From positions 1-64,000 of the forward strand of contig NZ_CAKMSR010000008.1 of assembly GCF_928381705.1 (NCBI RefSeq): a DNA stretch of 64,000 nt. Reading direction: 5' to 3'. This DNA comes from Rothia nasimurium (lineage in GTDB: Bacteria; Actinomycetota; Actinomycetes; Actinomycetales; Micrococcaceae). Each line of letters starts with the position of its first letter. Position 1 is the first letter of the stretch. A model generated the notes under the pieces. The model was not told the origin of the DNA. It made no database searches and was given only the letters and a program-made list of their open reading frames with translations. Both the position numbers and the translations under genes were made by a program. Below, in pieces: positions 7,388-15,308 of this stretch.

Positions 7388-8734
7388 ATGGCCGACATCG
7401 CCTACCGCCTACCTCAGCAGATCAGCCTCAAGGGCACCGTCCCCGGCCCCAAATCCGCCGAACTAGCCGCCCGCCGCGCCGCCAACGTCCCCGCCGGTGT
7501 AGCCTCCACCCTGCCCGTCTACGCAGCGGACGCCGACGGCGGCGTCATCGTCGACGTCGACGGTAACTCCTTCGCCGACCTCGGCTCCGGCATCGCCGTC
7601 ACCTCCGTCGGCGCCTCCGCCCCCAAAGTCGTAGACGCCGTACGCGAAGCAGCCACCCACTTCACCCACACCTGCTTCATGGTCACCCCCTACGAAGGCT
7701 ACGTAGCCGTCGCCGAAAAACTCAACCAGCTCACCCCCGGCGACTTCGACAAGCGCACCGTACTCTTCAACTCCGGCGCCGAAGCCGTCGAAAACGCCGT
7801 CAAAATCGCCCGCGCAGCCACCGGCCGCAACGCCGTCGTCGTCTTCGACCACGCCTACCACGGCCGCACCAACCTCACCATGGCCCTCACCGCCAAGGCC
7901 GCCCCCTACAAGAAGGGCTTCGGCCCCTTCGCCCCCGAGGTCTACCGCGCCCCCATGAGCTACCCCTACCGCGACGGTGATCTAGGTGGCAAGGAAGCCG
8001 CTGCCCGCGTCATCAACATGATCGAAAAGCAGATCGGCTCCGAATACGTTGCCGCAATCCTCATCGAACCCATCCAGGGCGAAGGCGGCTTCATCGTCCC
8101 CGCCGAAGGCTTCCTGCCCGAGCTGGTCACCTGGGCCCGCGAAAAGGGCATCGTCTTCATCGCGGACGAAGTCCAGGCAGGCTTCTGCCGCACCGGCAGC
8201 TGGTTCGCCTCCGACCACGAAGGCATCGAACCCGACCTCATCACCACCGCCAAGGGCATCGCCGGCGGTATGCCTCTCTCCGCCGTCACCGGCCGCGCCG
8301 AACTCTTCGACAAGGTCCAGCCCGGCGGCCTCGGCGGCACCTACGGCGGCAACCCCGTCGCCTGCGCCGCAGCCCTAGCCGCCATCGAAACCATGGAAGA
8401 GTGGGACCTCAACGCCCGCGCCACCCGCATCGAAGACATCGCCCGCGAAAAGCTCGGCCCCCTCGTCGACGAACTCGACATCGTCGGCGAAATCCGCGGC
8501 CGCGGCGCCATGTTCGCCGTCGAATTCGTAGCAGACTCCGACTCCAAGGAACCCCACGCCACCGCCGCCAAAGACATCGCAGCAGCCTGCGCCGAACACG
8601 GCGTCCTGATCCTCACCTGCGGCACCTACGGCAACGTCGTGCGCCTGCTGCCCCCGCTGACTATCAGCGAAGAGCTCCTGGGCCAGGCCCTGGACATCTT
8701 CGTGGAAGAAATCCGCAAGGTCGCGGGGAACTAA
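7388..8734 (+). CDS. gabT: 4-aminobutyrate aminotransferase
   Basis: 448 residues from the ATG at 7388, which follows AAAGGAAC. An upstream in-frame GTG at 7145 lies inside gabD and is rejected. It is a class III PLP aminotransferase converting GABA and 2-oxoglutarate to succinic semialdehyde and glutamate. Visible motifs are FNSGAEAVENAVKIAR, the HAYHGRTNLTMAL loop, IADEVQAGFCRTG (the Asp that contacts the PLP ring nitrogen) and ITTAKGIAGGMPLSAV with the PLP lysine. The length is normal. It sits between the two dehydrogenases as expected for a putrescine-GABA-succinate route. Confidence 0.93.
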   Translation: MADIAYRLPQQISLKGTVPGPKSAELAARRAANVPAGVASTLPVYAADADGGVIVDVDGNSFADLGSGIAVTSVGASAPKVVDAVREAATHFTHTCFMVTPYEGYVAVAEKLNQLTPGDFDKRTVLFNSGAEAVENAVKIARAATGRNAVVVFDHAYHGRTNLTMALTAKAAPYKKGFGPFAPEVYRAPMSYPYRDGDLGGKEAAARVINMIEKQIGSEYVAAILIEPIQGEGGFIVPAEGFLPELVTWAREKGIVFIADEVQAGFCRTGSWFASDHEGIEPDLITTAKGIAGGMPLSAVTGRAELFDKVQPGGLGGTYGGNPVACAAALAAIETMEEWDLNARATRIEDIAREKLGPLVDELDIVGEIRGRGAMFAVEFVADSDSKEPHATAAKDIAAACAEHGVLILTCGTYGNVVRLLPPLTISEELLGQALDIFVEEIRKVAGN

Positions 8735-8754
8735 TCACCTGTTTTGTACGGGCA

Positions 8755-8853
8755 GGGCAGGTGCCCCTCTATCGGCTAACCTTCTCGAGCTCGCGCGGGG
8801 CGCTCGCTCGATTCATGCCAGACCCAGCCAGCCGACTGCCGGGGCACCTGCCC
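8755..8853 (+). repeat. Structured intercistronic element, family 1, copy 1
   Basis: The element can fold into nested stems. The outer arms are gggcaggtgcccc (8755-8767) and ggggcacctgccc (8841-8853), the middle arms cggct and agccg (8773-8777 with 8830-8834), and the inner arms tcgag and ctcga (8785-8789 with 8807-8811). The 17-base loop CTCGCGCGGGGCGCTCG (8790-8806) and a 3' strand with CCAGACCCAGCCAG are the parts shared with the second copy at 54313-54424. The paired arms differ between the copies but remain complementary. It lies between gabT and the Sad-type gene. Confidence 0.75.
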
Positions 8854-8887
8854 CGCCCCAACCTACAAACACAAAGGAACTAAACCC

Positions 8888-10264
8888 ATGAGCTACCGAC
8901 TTGAAGACCCCACCACCGGCGAGGTGCTCGAAACCTTCGACACCCTCACCGACGAACAGGCCGTCGAGGCTGTAGAGCGTGCCCACGCCGCCTACCTTTC
9001 CTGGCGCACCACCAGCGTCGAAGAGCGCGCCGCTATCGTCAACCGCATCGCCGAGCTCTTCGAAGAGCGCAAGCAGGAACTGGCCGAAATCATCTCCCAG
9101 GAGATGGGTAAGCCCATCTCAGAAGGTATCGAAGAAGCCGAATTCTCCTCCGCTATCTTTGCCTACTACGCCGGAATCGCTGCTGACCATCTCAAAGACG
9201 AGCCGATTCCCTCAGAGACCGAAAACTCCGAGGCCTACATCCAGCGCAAGCCTCTGGGCGCCCTGCTGGGTATCATGCCCTGGAACTTCCCCTACTACCA
9301 GGTCGCCCGCTTCGCTGCCCCCAACCTCATGCTGGGCAACACCATCGTGCTCAAGCACGCCGAAATCTGCCCCAAATCAGCGCTCGTAATCGCTGAGATT
9401 ATGAAGGACGCCGGGCTGCCCGAAGGTGCCTACGAGGCAGTTTTCGCTAGCCACGACCAGATCGAAACCATGATTGGTCACCGCCACATCCAGGGTGTCT
9501 CACTGACCGGCTCCGAACGCGCTGGCGCTATCGTTGCCGGTATTGCCGGGCGCAACCTCAAGAAGGCCGTACTCGAACTGGGCGGCTCCGACCCCTACAT
9601 CGTGCTCGACACCGACAACGTCGCTGAAGCCGCCGCCACAGCCTGGGGCTTCCGCATGTACAACACCGGCCAGGCCTGCAACTCCAACAAGCGCATGATC
9701 GTCATGGCCGACATCTACGACGAGTTTGTCGCCGAACTCGTCAAGCTGGCCGAGGCCATGAAGCCGGGCAAGCCCGCTGAGGCGGACGAGACCACCTACA
9801 TGTCCCTCTCCTCCCGCTCGGCAGCCGAAGGCCTCAAGAAGCAGCTCGACGAGGCCGTTGCCGCCGGTGCCACCCTGCGCGTCGGTGGGCAGCTGCTGGA
9901 CGATAAGAGCGCCTACCTCTCCCCGGCCGTCCTCACCGATGTGCCTGTTGGCTCTGAGGTCTACTACCAGGAGCTCTTTGGCCCCGTCGCCACCGTCTAC
10001 CGGGTAGAGAGCGATGAGGAAGCCATTGAGTTGGCCAACAACACCCAGTACGGTCTGGGTGGGGCTGTCTTCTCGCAGGACGAGGCTCGCGCCCGCCGCC
10101 TGGCCCAGCAGATTGACGCTGGCATGGTCAACGTCAACACCCCCGCCGGCGAAGGTGCCGAAATCCCCTTCGGCGGCGTGAAGAACTCCGGCTACGGCCG
10201 TGAACTCGGCCCCTACGGCATGGACGAATTCGTCAATAAGCGCCTCTACTTCGTCCAAAAGTAG
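8888..10264 (+). CDS. Aldehyde dehydrogenase, Sad/YneI (succinate-semialdehyde) type
   Basis: 458 residues, the compact length typical of Sad/YneI and mycobacterial GabD1 enzymes. Motifs are MPWNFPYYQVARFAAP, the VSLTGSERAG glycine region, LELGGSDPYIVLDTDN with the general-base Glu, and NTGQACNSNKRMIV with the catalytic Cys. AAAGGAAC precedes the ATG. In the cluster it would oxidise succinic semialdehyde or 4-aminobutanal. Having both this and a GabD-type enzyme matches the two aldehyde steps of putrescine breakdown, but substrate choice is inference. Confidence 0.85.
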   Translation: MSYRLEDPTTGEVLETFDTLTDEQAVEAVERAHAAYLSWRTTSVEERAAIVNRIAELFEERKQELAEIISQEMGKPISEGIEEAEFSSAIFAYYAGIAADHLKDEPIPSETENSEAYIQRKPLGALLGIMPWNFPYYQVARFAAPNLMLGNTIVLKHAEICPKSALVIAEIMKDAGLPEGAYEAVFASHDQIETMIGHRHIQGVSLTGSERAGAIVAGIAGRNLKKAVLELGGSDPYIVLDTDNVAEAAATAWGFRMYNTGQACNSNKRMIVMADIYDEFVAELVKLAEAMKPGKPAEADETTYMSLSSRSAAEGLKKQLDEAVAAGATLRVGGQLLDDKSAYLSPAVLTDVPVGSEVYYQELFGPVATVYRVESDEEAIELANNTQYGLGGAVFSQDEARARRLAQQIDAGMVNVNTPAGEGAEIPFGGVKNSGYGRELGPYGMDEFVNKRLYFVQK

Positions 10265-10288
10265 CGCCGTACAATAAACATACGTTGC

Positions 10289-10346
10289 AAGGACGCAGCC
10301 GCCCGCCACCCTGCCCCCGGCAGAGTAGGCGGGCGGCGGCGTCCTT
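10289..10346. terminator. Long hairpin after the Sad-type gene
   Basis: Arms beginning aaggacgc-a-gccgcccgcc and ending ggcgggcggc-g-gcgtcctt pair over 18 bases with one mismatch, closed by a G/C-rich loop, and AAAAA follows the 3' arm. It separates the dehydrogenase from the permease gene and probably ends most transcripts. The stem base is again the GGACGC/GCGTCC motif. Confidence 0.6.
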
Positions 10347-10388
10347 AAAAATTCCCAGCGCACCCAGCGCGCACCCCTAGGAAAACAC

Positions 10389-11846
10389 ATGACACAACCC
10401 CACTCACCCTACGACGACGCGGTCTCGCCCGAGACCTCCGTCGGCATGCGAGTCAACCAGCACACCGCCCCACCCATCACCGGGGACGCCACCGTGCGCA
10501 AACTCCGCCCCCGCCACGTCACCATGATTACCCTCGGCGGCATTATCGGCGCCTCCCTCTTCGTGGGCTCCGGTAACGTGATTCGCTCCGTCGGCCCCGC
10601 CGCCCTCATCTCCTACCTCATCGGCGGCCTGCTGGTCTTCCTCGCCATGCGCATGCTGGGCGAAATGGCTGCTGCCCGGCCCGCCATCGGCTCCTTCATG
10701 GAATACGCCCGCGTAGGCCTGGGCAACTGGGCTGCCTACCTGGTCGGCTGGCTCTACTGGTACTTCTGGGTCGGCGTGCTCGCCTATGAGGCGGTACTCG
10801 GTGGCGAAACCATCGCGGGCTGGTTCCCCGGCGTGCCCGCCTGGGCCGCCTCCCTCGTCCTTCTCGCCATCTTTGTGGGCACCAACCTCATCTCTGTGCG
10901 CACCTTCGGTGAAGTCGAATTCTGGTTGGCCTCCATCAAGGTGATTGCCATCGTGGTCTTCTTGGCCGCCGGTCTGCTCTTCGCCCTTGGCCTGTGGCCC
11001 GACTCCACTAACACCGTCAACTACCTGTGGAGCCATGGCGGCTTCGCCCCCAACGGTTACGGCATCGCGCTCACCGGTGTCGCCCTGGTGATCTTCTCCT
11101 ACTTCGGTACCGAAATTGCCGTCATGGCAGCGGCCGAATCGGAAGACCCCGCCAAGGGTATCCGCCAGGCTTCCTCGACCGTTATCTGGCGCATCCTGCT
11201 CTTCTTCGTCGGCGCTATCGCCGTGATCTGCATGGTGATTCCTTGGGACGAACTGCCCGAACCCACCAACGTGTCGGTCGCCCCCTTCACCCTGGTCTTT
11301 GAGCGCCTGGGCGTGCCCGGGGCCTCGGTCATTATGCAGCTGGTTATCTTCACCGCCGTTATCTCGGTGCTGAACTCCGGCCTGTACTCTGCCTCCCGCA
11401 TGGCAGCAGCCCTCTCCCAGCAGGGCTTCGGCCCCGACCTGCTCGCTAAGAAGTCCCGCCGCGGCGTGCCCGTCTACGCCCTACTGGCATCCACCATCGG
11501 CGGCGTCATTGCCTCCATCGTGAACTTTGCCGCCCCCAACTCGGGTATCTTCGAGTTCATCATGAACTCAGCGGGCCTGGTCGCCCTCTTCGTCTACGTC
11601 TTTATCGCCCTGACCCAGTGGAACATGCGCCGCAAGATGACCCCCGAAGAAGTTGCCGGGCTCAAACTCAAGATGTGGCTCTTCCCCTGGCTCAACATCG
11701 TGCTCATCGTGGGCATTCTCTTCGTGCTGATCGTGATGCTGGGCAGCGAGTCGGGCCGCACCCAGGTCTACACCTCGCTCATTGTCACCGTAGCCATGCT
11801 GGCCCTGTGGCCCCTGGCCCGTAAGAAGGTGGCGGCGAAGAGCTAG
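10389..11846 (+). CDS. Amino-acid permease, GABA permease-like (AAT family)
   Basis: 485 residues with about 12 membrane spans. The region LRPRHVTMITLGGIIGASLFVGSG is the amino-acid transporter helix-1 signature, followed by the GEMAAARPAIGSF and SYFGTEIAVMAAAESEDP segments characteristic of the GabP/AnsP/ProY branch. It is an inner-membrane proton symporter by family. As the last gene of the putrescine-GABA cluster, GABA or a related amino acid is a reasonable substrate, though this is context-based. It has its own leader after a strong hairpin, so it may be expressed separately. Confidence 0.85.
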   Translation: MTQPHSPYDDAVSPETSVGMRVNQHTAPPITGDATVRKLRPRHVTMITLGGIIGASLFVGSGNVIRSVGPAALISYLIGGLLVFLAMRMLGEMAAARPAIGSFMEYARVGLGNWAAYLVGWLYWYFWVGVLAYEAVLGGETIAGWFPGVPAWAASLVLLAIFVGTNLISVRTFGEVEFWLASIKVIAIVVFLAAGLLFALGLWPDSTNTVNYLWSHGGFAPNGYGIALTGVALVIFSYFGTEIAVMAAAESEDPAKGIRQASSTVIWRILLFFVGAIAVICMVIPWDELPEPTNVSVAPFTLVFERLGVPGASVIMQLVIFTAVISVLNSGLYSASRMAAALSQQGFGPDLLAKKSRRGVPVYALLASTIGGVIASIVNFAAPNSGIFEFIMNSAGLVALFVYVFIALTQWNMRRKMTPEEVAGLKLKMWLFPWLNIVLIVGILFVLIVMLGSESGRTQVYTSLIVTVAMLALWPLARKKVAAKS

Positions 11847-11865
11847 ATCGCCTTTGCAAGGTATT

Positions 11866-11935
11866 CCCAACCCCACGCCCTGTCACGAAATTGCGCGGAC
11901 GCCCGCAGCGGTTTGTGGCAGGGTGTGGAGTTGGG
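11866..11935. terminator. Long imperfect hairpin after the permease gene
   Basis: The left arm starting cccaaccccacgccctg and the right arm ending gcagggtgtggagttggg pair over about 20 bases with a few G-T or mismatched positions. It lies just after the permease stop and before the CstR box of the sulfur module, and is a probable terminator without a clear T run. Confidence 0.5.
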
Positions 11936-11965
11936 TGCCTTAGCGAGGGCAGCCTTGTTTTTTAT

Positions 11966-11981
11966 ATACCCCTGGGGGTAT
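11966..11981 (+). promoter_or_regulatory. CstR/CsoR-type operator upstream of the TauE gene
   Basis: ATACCCCTGGGGGTAT, a near-palindrome with A/T ends around a C-G core, is the classic CsoR/CstR binding pattern. It sits about 35 bases before the GTG start of the exporter. Two further copies flank the start of the CstR gene, defining a local regulon. Confidence 0.8.
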
Positions 11982-12014
11982 TATCTCTAGGGTGAAGAAA
12001 GAGAAAGAGGAACT

Positions 12015-12791
12015 GTGCTGTTAGCTCTTGCAGGCGGCCTGGCTATAGGTTTGCTCATGGGTGCCCTGGGCGGGGGTGGGGCTATTTTAGCGATTCCCCT
12101 GTTGGTCTACGGGTTCGGGTTTAGCCCGGCCCAGGCGACCCTAGCTTCCCTCGTAGTCGTGGGTATTGGTGCTGTCGCCGGTGTGCTGACCCAAGCCCGC
12201 TCTGTTGACTGGCGTCGCGGCGCTTTCTTTGGGGCGCTTGGTTTGGCTGGCGCCTACAGTGGTCGAATGTTAGCCCATGGCCTCGATGGGCGGCTGCTCC
12301 TGCTGGCCTTCTCTACCCTGTTGCTGGTAGTGGCCAGTCTAATGGTGCGCAAGGCACGCAGAAGCTCTGTGCGAGCCCAGGGTATGAACGCCACCTCCCG
12401 CCCCTCCGCCTTCCGGCAGGGCGCTACGCTGATGGGGGCGGCTACAGGGGTTGGCTTTTTGACCGGCTTCTTTGGTGTGGGTGGCGGTTTTGCTATCGTG
12501 CCCGTCCTGACTCTCATCTTGGGGCTCAGCATGGCAACTGCTGTGGGGACATCCCTGCTCGTTATCCTCATCAACAGCCTCGTTGCCCTCGCCCTGGGAG
12601 CTGGGGCTCTGCCGTCCTTGGATTGGTCAGCGCTCGCACCCCTGCTGGCTGCAACTGTGGTGGGTACCCTGGTGGGTACCTGGGGCGGCAAGAGGCTGCC
12701 CCAGCGGGCCTTGCAGATGGTTTTTGCTATCTTCCTTTACATTGTTGCGGTCTACATGGCAGCTACCACTCTCGTTGAACTGATGGCATAA
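12015..12791 (+). CDS. TauE/SafE-family sulfite exporter
   Basis: 258 residues with about eight hydrophobic segments in two similar halves. The G-rich motifs GLLMGALGGGGAILAIPLLVY (half 1) and TGFFGVGGGFAIVPVLTL (half 2) are the family signatures. The GTG start follows AAAGAGG with proper spacing. In cst operons TauE is thought to export sulfite or thiosulfate made during persulfide detoxification. It is followed 14 bases later by the rhodanese gene and preceded by a CstR-type box. Confidence 0.88.
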   Translation: MLLALAGGLAIGLLMGALGGGGAILAIPLLVYGFGFSPAQATLASLVVVGIGAVAGVLTQARSVDWRRGAFFGALGLAGAYSGRMLAHGLDGRLLLLAFSTLLLVVASLMVRKARRSSVRAQGMNATSRPSAFRQGATLMGAATGVGFLTGFFGVGGGFAIVPVLTLILGLSMATAVGTSLLVILINSLVALALGAGALPSLDWSALAPLLAATVVGTLVGTWGGKRLPQRALQMVFAIFLYIVAVYMAATTLVELMA

Positions 12792-12805
12792 GGAAAGGAA
12801 AAAAT

Positions 12806-13408
12806 ATGTCAGATACTACAAGCGTCCTCCCCTCCACTCTTGAGGTGCAGCAGTTGGCACAGAACATCAAAGACTCTCATGTGGCCCTGCTGCTCGATGT
12901 GCGCACCGCAGCGGAATACGAGGGTGCCCATATTCCCGGGAGTGTAAACGTACCCCTGGCTCTGATTGAAAAGCATCCTGAAGAACTGAGCGCCTTTATC
13001 GATAATGAAGCTGTCATTATCTGTCGTTCCGGTGCTCGCGCCACCCGCGCCCAGAAGCTCCTGGCTGGGGCTGGTGTTACCCGCACCAGCGTTCTGACCG
13101 GTGGTATGGAGGCCTGGAAGAAGGCAGATCAGCCAGTCAATGTGGGCCCGGCCCGCTGGGATCTCGAGCGTCAGGTGCGCCTGGTTGCGGGTTCTCTGGT
13201 GCTGGGTGGGGTAGCAGCTAGCACCATTTTCCCGAAGGCTAAGTACCTGGCCGGTGCCATTGGTGGAGGCTTGACCTTTGCTGCAGTCAGTAACACCTGT
13301 GCCATGGGCGCGGCGCTCTCCAAGTTGCCCTACAACAAGGGTGGGGATGTGACCCTGCGCGAAGCCAAGCGTCGCCTGGCTGCCACTGGTGCCCCTCAAG
13401 TGAGCTAG
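12806..13408 (+). CDS. Membrane-anchored rhodanese (sulfurtransferase)
   Basis: 200 residues. The rhodanese domain (about 10-115) has the DVRTAAEYEGAHIPGS motif and the active loop CRSGARA with the persulfide-carrying Cys73. The C-terminal part (about 120-185) resembles the YgaP/DUF2892 membrane hairpin (RQVRLVAGSLVLGG, then AVSNTCAMGAALSKLPYN). It would carry sulfane sulfur at the membrane, possibly feeding the exporter encoded upstream. It is co-transcribed with the TauE gene. Confidence 0.87.
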   Translation: MSDTTSVLPSTLEVQQLAQNIKDSHVALLLDVRTAAEYEGAHIPGSVNVPLALIEKHPEELSAFIDNEAVIICRSGARATRAQKLLAGAGVTRTSVLTGGMEAWKKADQPVNVGPARWDLERQVRLVAGSLVLGGVAASTIFPKAKYLAGAIGGGLTFAAVSNTCAMGAALSKLPYNKGGDVTLREAKRRLAATGAPQVS

Positions 13409-13429
13409 GCCCCGGTTTGGTGTAAAGAC

Positions 13430-13494
13430 GCCGCACCCCGGTTCTCGCCCCGCACCTTGCTGGTGCTGGGGTGGGAGCCGGGGTGCGGTGTTTT
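13430..13494. terminator. Strong bidirectional terminator
   Basis: The left arm (gccgcaccccggttctc, from about 13430) and the right arm (gggagccggggtgcgg, to about 13488) form a long G/C stem with a TTTT tail. It separates the rhodanese gene from the convergent cstR gene. Confidence 0.8.
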
Positions 13495-13510
13495 GATTTG
13501 TGGGTGGGGC

Positions 13511-13768
13511 CTAGGCCAGGGAGAGGAACATTTTCTCGAGCTGTTCGGGGGTCATCTCGGGCTTATCTGAGGTAAGGCACTGCTGGAGTCCGCTGGCGAC
13601 CACGGCAAAGCTGGCGCGGTCGACCGCTTTAGAGGCGGCGGCGAGCTGGGTGACGATTTTTTGGCAGTCATCGCCCTCTTCGAGCATGCGAATGATGCCG
13701 TTAAGCTGCCCCTGGGCGCGCTTGAGGCGGTTGATGACGGGTTTCATTTCTTCCGGGTTGAGTTGCAT
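13511..13768 (-). CDS. cstR: CstR-type persulfide-sensing repressor (CsoR family)
   Basis: 85 residues, all-helical CsoR fold. Cys35 and Cys64 are spaced exactly as Cys31 and Cys60 of staphylococcal CstR. The histidine four residues before the second Cys that copper-sensing CsoR needs is replaced by Gly (SGLQQC), so this is a persulfide rather than a copper sensor. AGGAG precedes the ATG. The gene is divergent from the persulfide dioxygenase gene, and both promoters carry ATACCCC-type boxes, so auto-repression and repression of the cst genes are expected. Confidence 0.88.
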   Translation of the reverse strand: MQLNPEEMKPVINRLKRAQGQLNGIIRMLEEGDDCQKIVTQLAAASKAVDRASFAVVASGLQQCLTSDKPEMTPEQLEKMFLSLA

Positions 13769-13803
13769 AGCTCCTGCTTTCTAGTAAAAACTTTCTCTCT
13801 ATT

Positions 13804-13819
13804 ATACCCCCGGGGGTTT
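13804..13819. promoter_or_regulatory. CstR-type operator near the cstR start
   Basis: ATACCCCCGGGGGTTT, symmetric over the C5-G5 core, lies 36 bases upstream of the cstR ATG and would mediate autoregulation. Confidence 0.75.
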
Positions 13820-13849
13820 ATTTTCGGGTGGGACTCTGGTATCTTTTAA

Positions 13850-13865
13850 ATACCCCCAGGGGTAT
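13850..13865. promoter_or_regulatory. CstR-type operator upstream of the persulfide dioxygenase gene
   Basis: ATACCCCCAGGGGTAT with AT-rich flanks, about 32 bases before the proposed GTG start. It has the same pattern as the boxes at 11966 and 13804. Confidence 0.8.
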
Positions 13866-13897
13866 TTTTTAAACGAGTGTTACCGAAAGGACCTACC

Positions 13898-15286
13898 GTG
13901 CTCTTTGAACGCATTTACGAAGAAGGCCTTGCCCAGGCCAGCTACTTTATCGGCTGCCAGCGCAAGGGCGAAGCCATCGTGGTCGATGCCCGTCGCGACA
14001 TCCAGGTCTACCTCGACCTCGCCGCCAAAAACAACATGAAAATCGTGGCCGCCACCGAAACCCACATCCACGCCGACTACCTCTCCGGAACCCGAGAACT
14101 GGCGTCCGCAACCGGCGCCACCATGTACCTCTCCGGCGAAGGCGGGGACGACTGGCAGTACGACTTCGACGGCACCCGTCTCTACCACGGCGACACCATC
14201 CAGCTAGGTAAAATCACCGTCACCGCCCAGCACACCCCCGGCCACACCCCAGAGCATCTTTCCTTCCTTATTACTGATGGCGCTGTGGCTGATGCCCCTG
14301 GCTACATGCTCACCGGCGACTTTGTCTTCGTCGGCGACCTGGGTCGCCCCGACCTGCTTGATGAAGCGGCCGGCGGCGTCGATACCCGCTTTGCCGGTGC
14401 CCGCGATCTGTTCGCCAGCCTCAAAAATGTCTTCATGCCCCTGCCCGATCACGTACAGGTGCACCCTGCTCACGGCGCAGGCTCCCCCTGCGGTAAGGCT
14501 CTCGGTGCAGTGCCCTCGAGTACCGTCGGCTACGAAAAGGCCTACGCCTGGTGGGCCCCCTACGTACGCGACAATGACGAGCAGGGCTTTATCGACGAGC
14601 TGCTCAACGGCCAGCCTGACGCCCACGCTTACTTTGCCCGCATGAAGAAGGAAAACCGGGTCGGGCCAGCCCTCATCGGCTACCCCGCTCCCGAGCCCGC
14701 TGAACTTACCGCAGCTCAAGTGGCAGAAAAACTTGAGACTGATGAGGTAATCTTCGTTGACACCCGCGGTCAGAACGAGGTGCACAGTGGCACCGTAGAG
14801 GGTTCCCTGAACGTTCCGGCAGGCCCCCAGGTATCTAACTTCGCCGCCTGGGTCGTGGACCCCGAACGCGAAAGTCGTCCCCTGGTCGTCCTCGCCGATG
14901 CTGAAACCCAAGCAGTTGACCTGCGCGATGCCCTCTACCGGGTAGGCATCGATACCGTGCGCTACTACACCACCGACATCGAACCCCTGGTGAACTTCAC
15001 CTCGCCCCTGGTCACAGTGGACGAGCTGGACGCCACCGACCGCGACGCCCTGGTCGATGTGCGCGCTAAAAACGAGTACGCCGCAGGCACCATTCCCGGT
15101 GCCCAGCAACTTTCGGGAGGTTCAGCCCTCTGGCGTCTTGATGAACTGCCCGCCCCCGGCTCAACCTTGCTGACTTTCTGCCAGTCCGGCGTTCGCAACT
15201 CGGTGGTTGCTAGCGGCTTGCGCAGAGCCGGTTACACCGTGCTTGAGCTAGAAGGCAGCTACGCCGCCTGGGCGGCGCAGAACTAG
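13898..15286 (+). CDS. Persulfide dioxygenase-rhodanese fusion (CstB-like)
   Basis: 462 residues from the GTG at 13898, which has AAAGGA six bases upstream. An in-frame GTG at 13877 lacks one. The N-terminal metallo-beta-lactamase domain (about 1-240) shows ATETHIHADYLSG, the QHTPGHTPEHLSF segment and the GDFVFVGDLGRPDLL iron site of ETHE1/CstB proteins. Two rhodanese-like domains follow. The first (VDTRGQNEVHSG) seems to lack a loop Cys, and the last (about 375-460) has the active loop CQSGVRN. The enzyme would oxidise low-molecular-weight persulfides and pass on sulfane sulfur. It forms one regulon with TauE, rhodanese and CstR. Confidence 0.87.
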   Translation: MLFERIYEEGLAQASYFIGCQRKGEAIVVDARRDIQVYLDLAAKNNMKIVAATETHIHADYLSGTRELASATGATMYLSGEGGDDWQYDFDGTRLYHGDTIQLGKITVTAQHTPGHTPEHLSFLITDGAVADAPGYMLTGDFVFVGDLGRPDLLDEAAGGVDTRFAGARDLFASLKNVFMPLPDHVQVHPAHGAGSPCGKALGAVPSSTVGYEKAYAWWAPYVRDNDEQGFIDELLNGQPDAHAYFARMKKENRVGPALIGYPAPEPAELTAAQVAEKLETDEVIFVDTRGQNEVHSGTVEGSLNVPAGPQVSNFAAWVVDPERESRPLVVLADAETQAVDLRDALYRVGIDTVRYYTTDIEPLVNFTSPLVTVDELDATDRDALVDVRAKNEYAAGTIPGAQQLSGGSALWRLDELPAPGSTLLTFCQSGVRNSVVASGLRRAGYTVLELEGSYAAWAAQN

Positions 15287-15308
15287 CCGGGTGCGGGCCC
15301 ACCTACTC

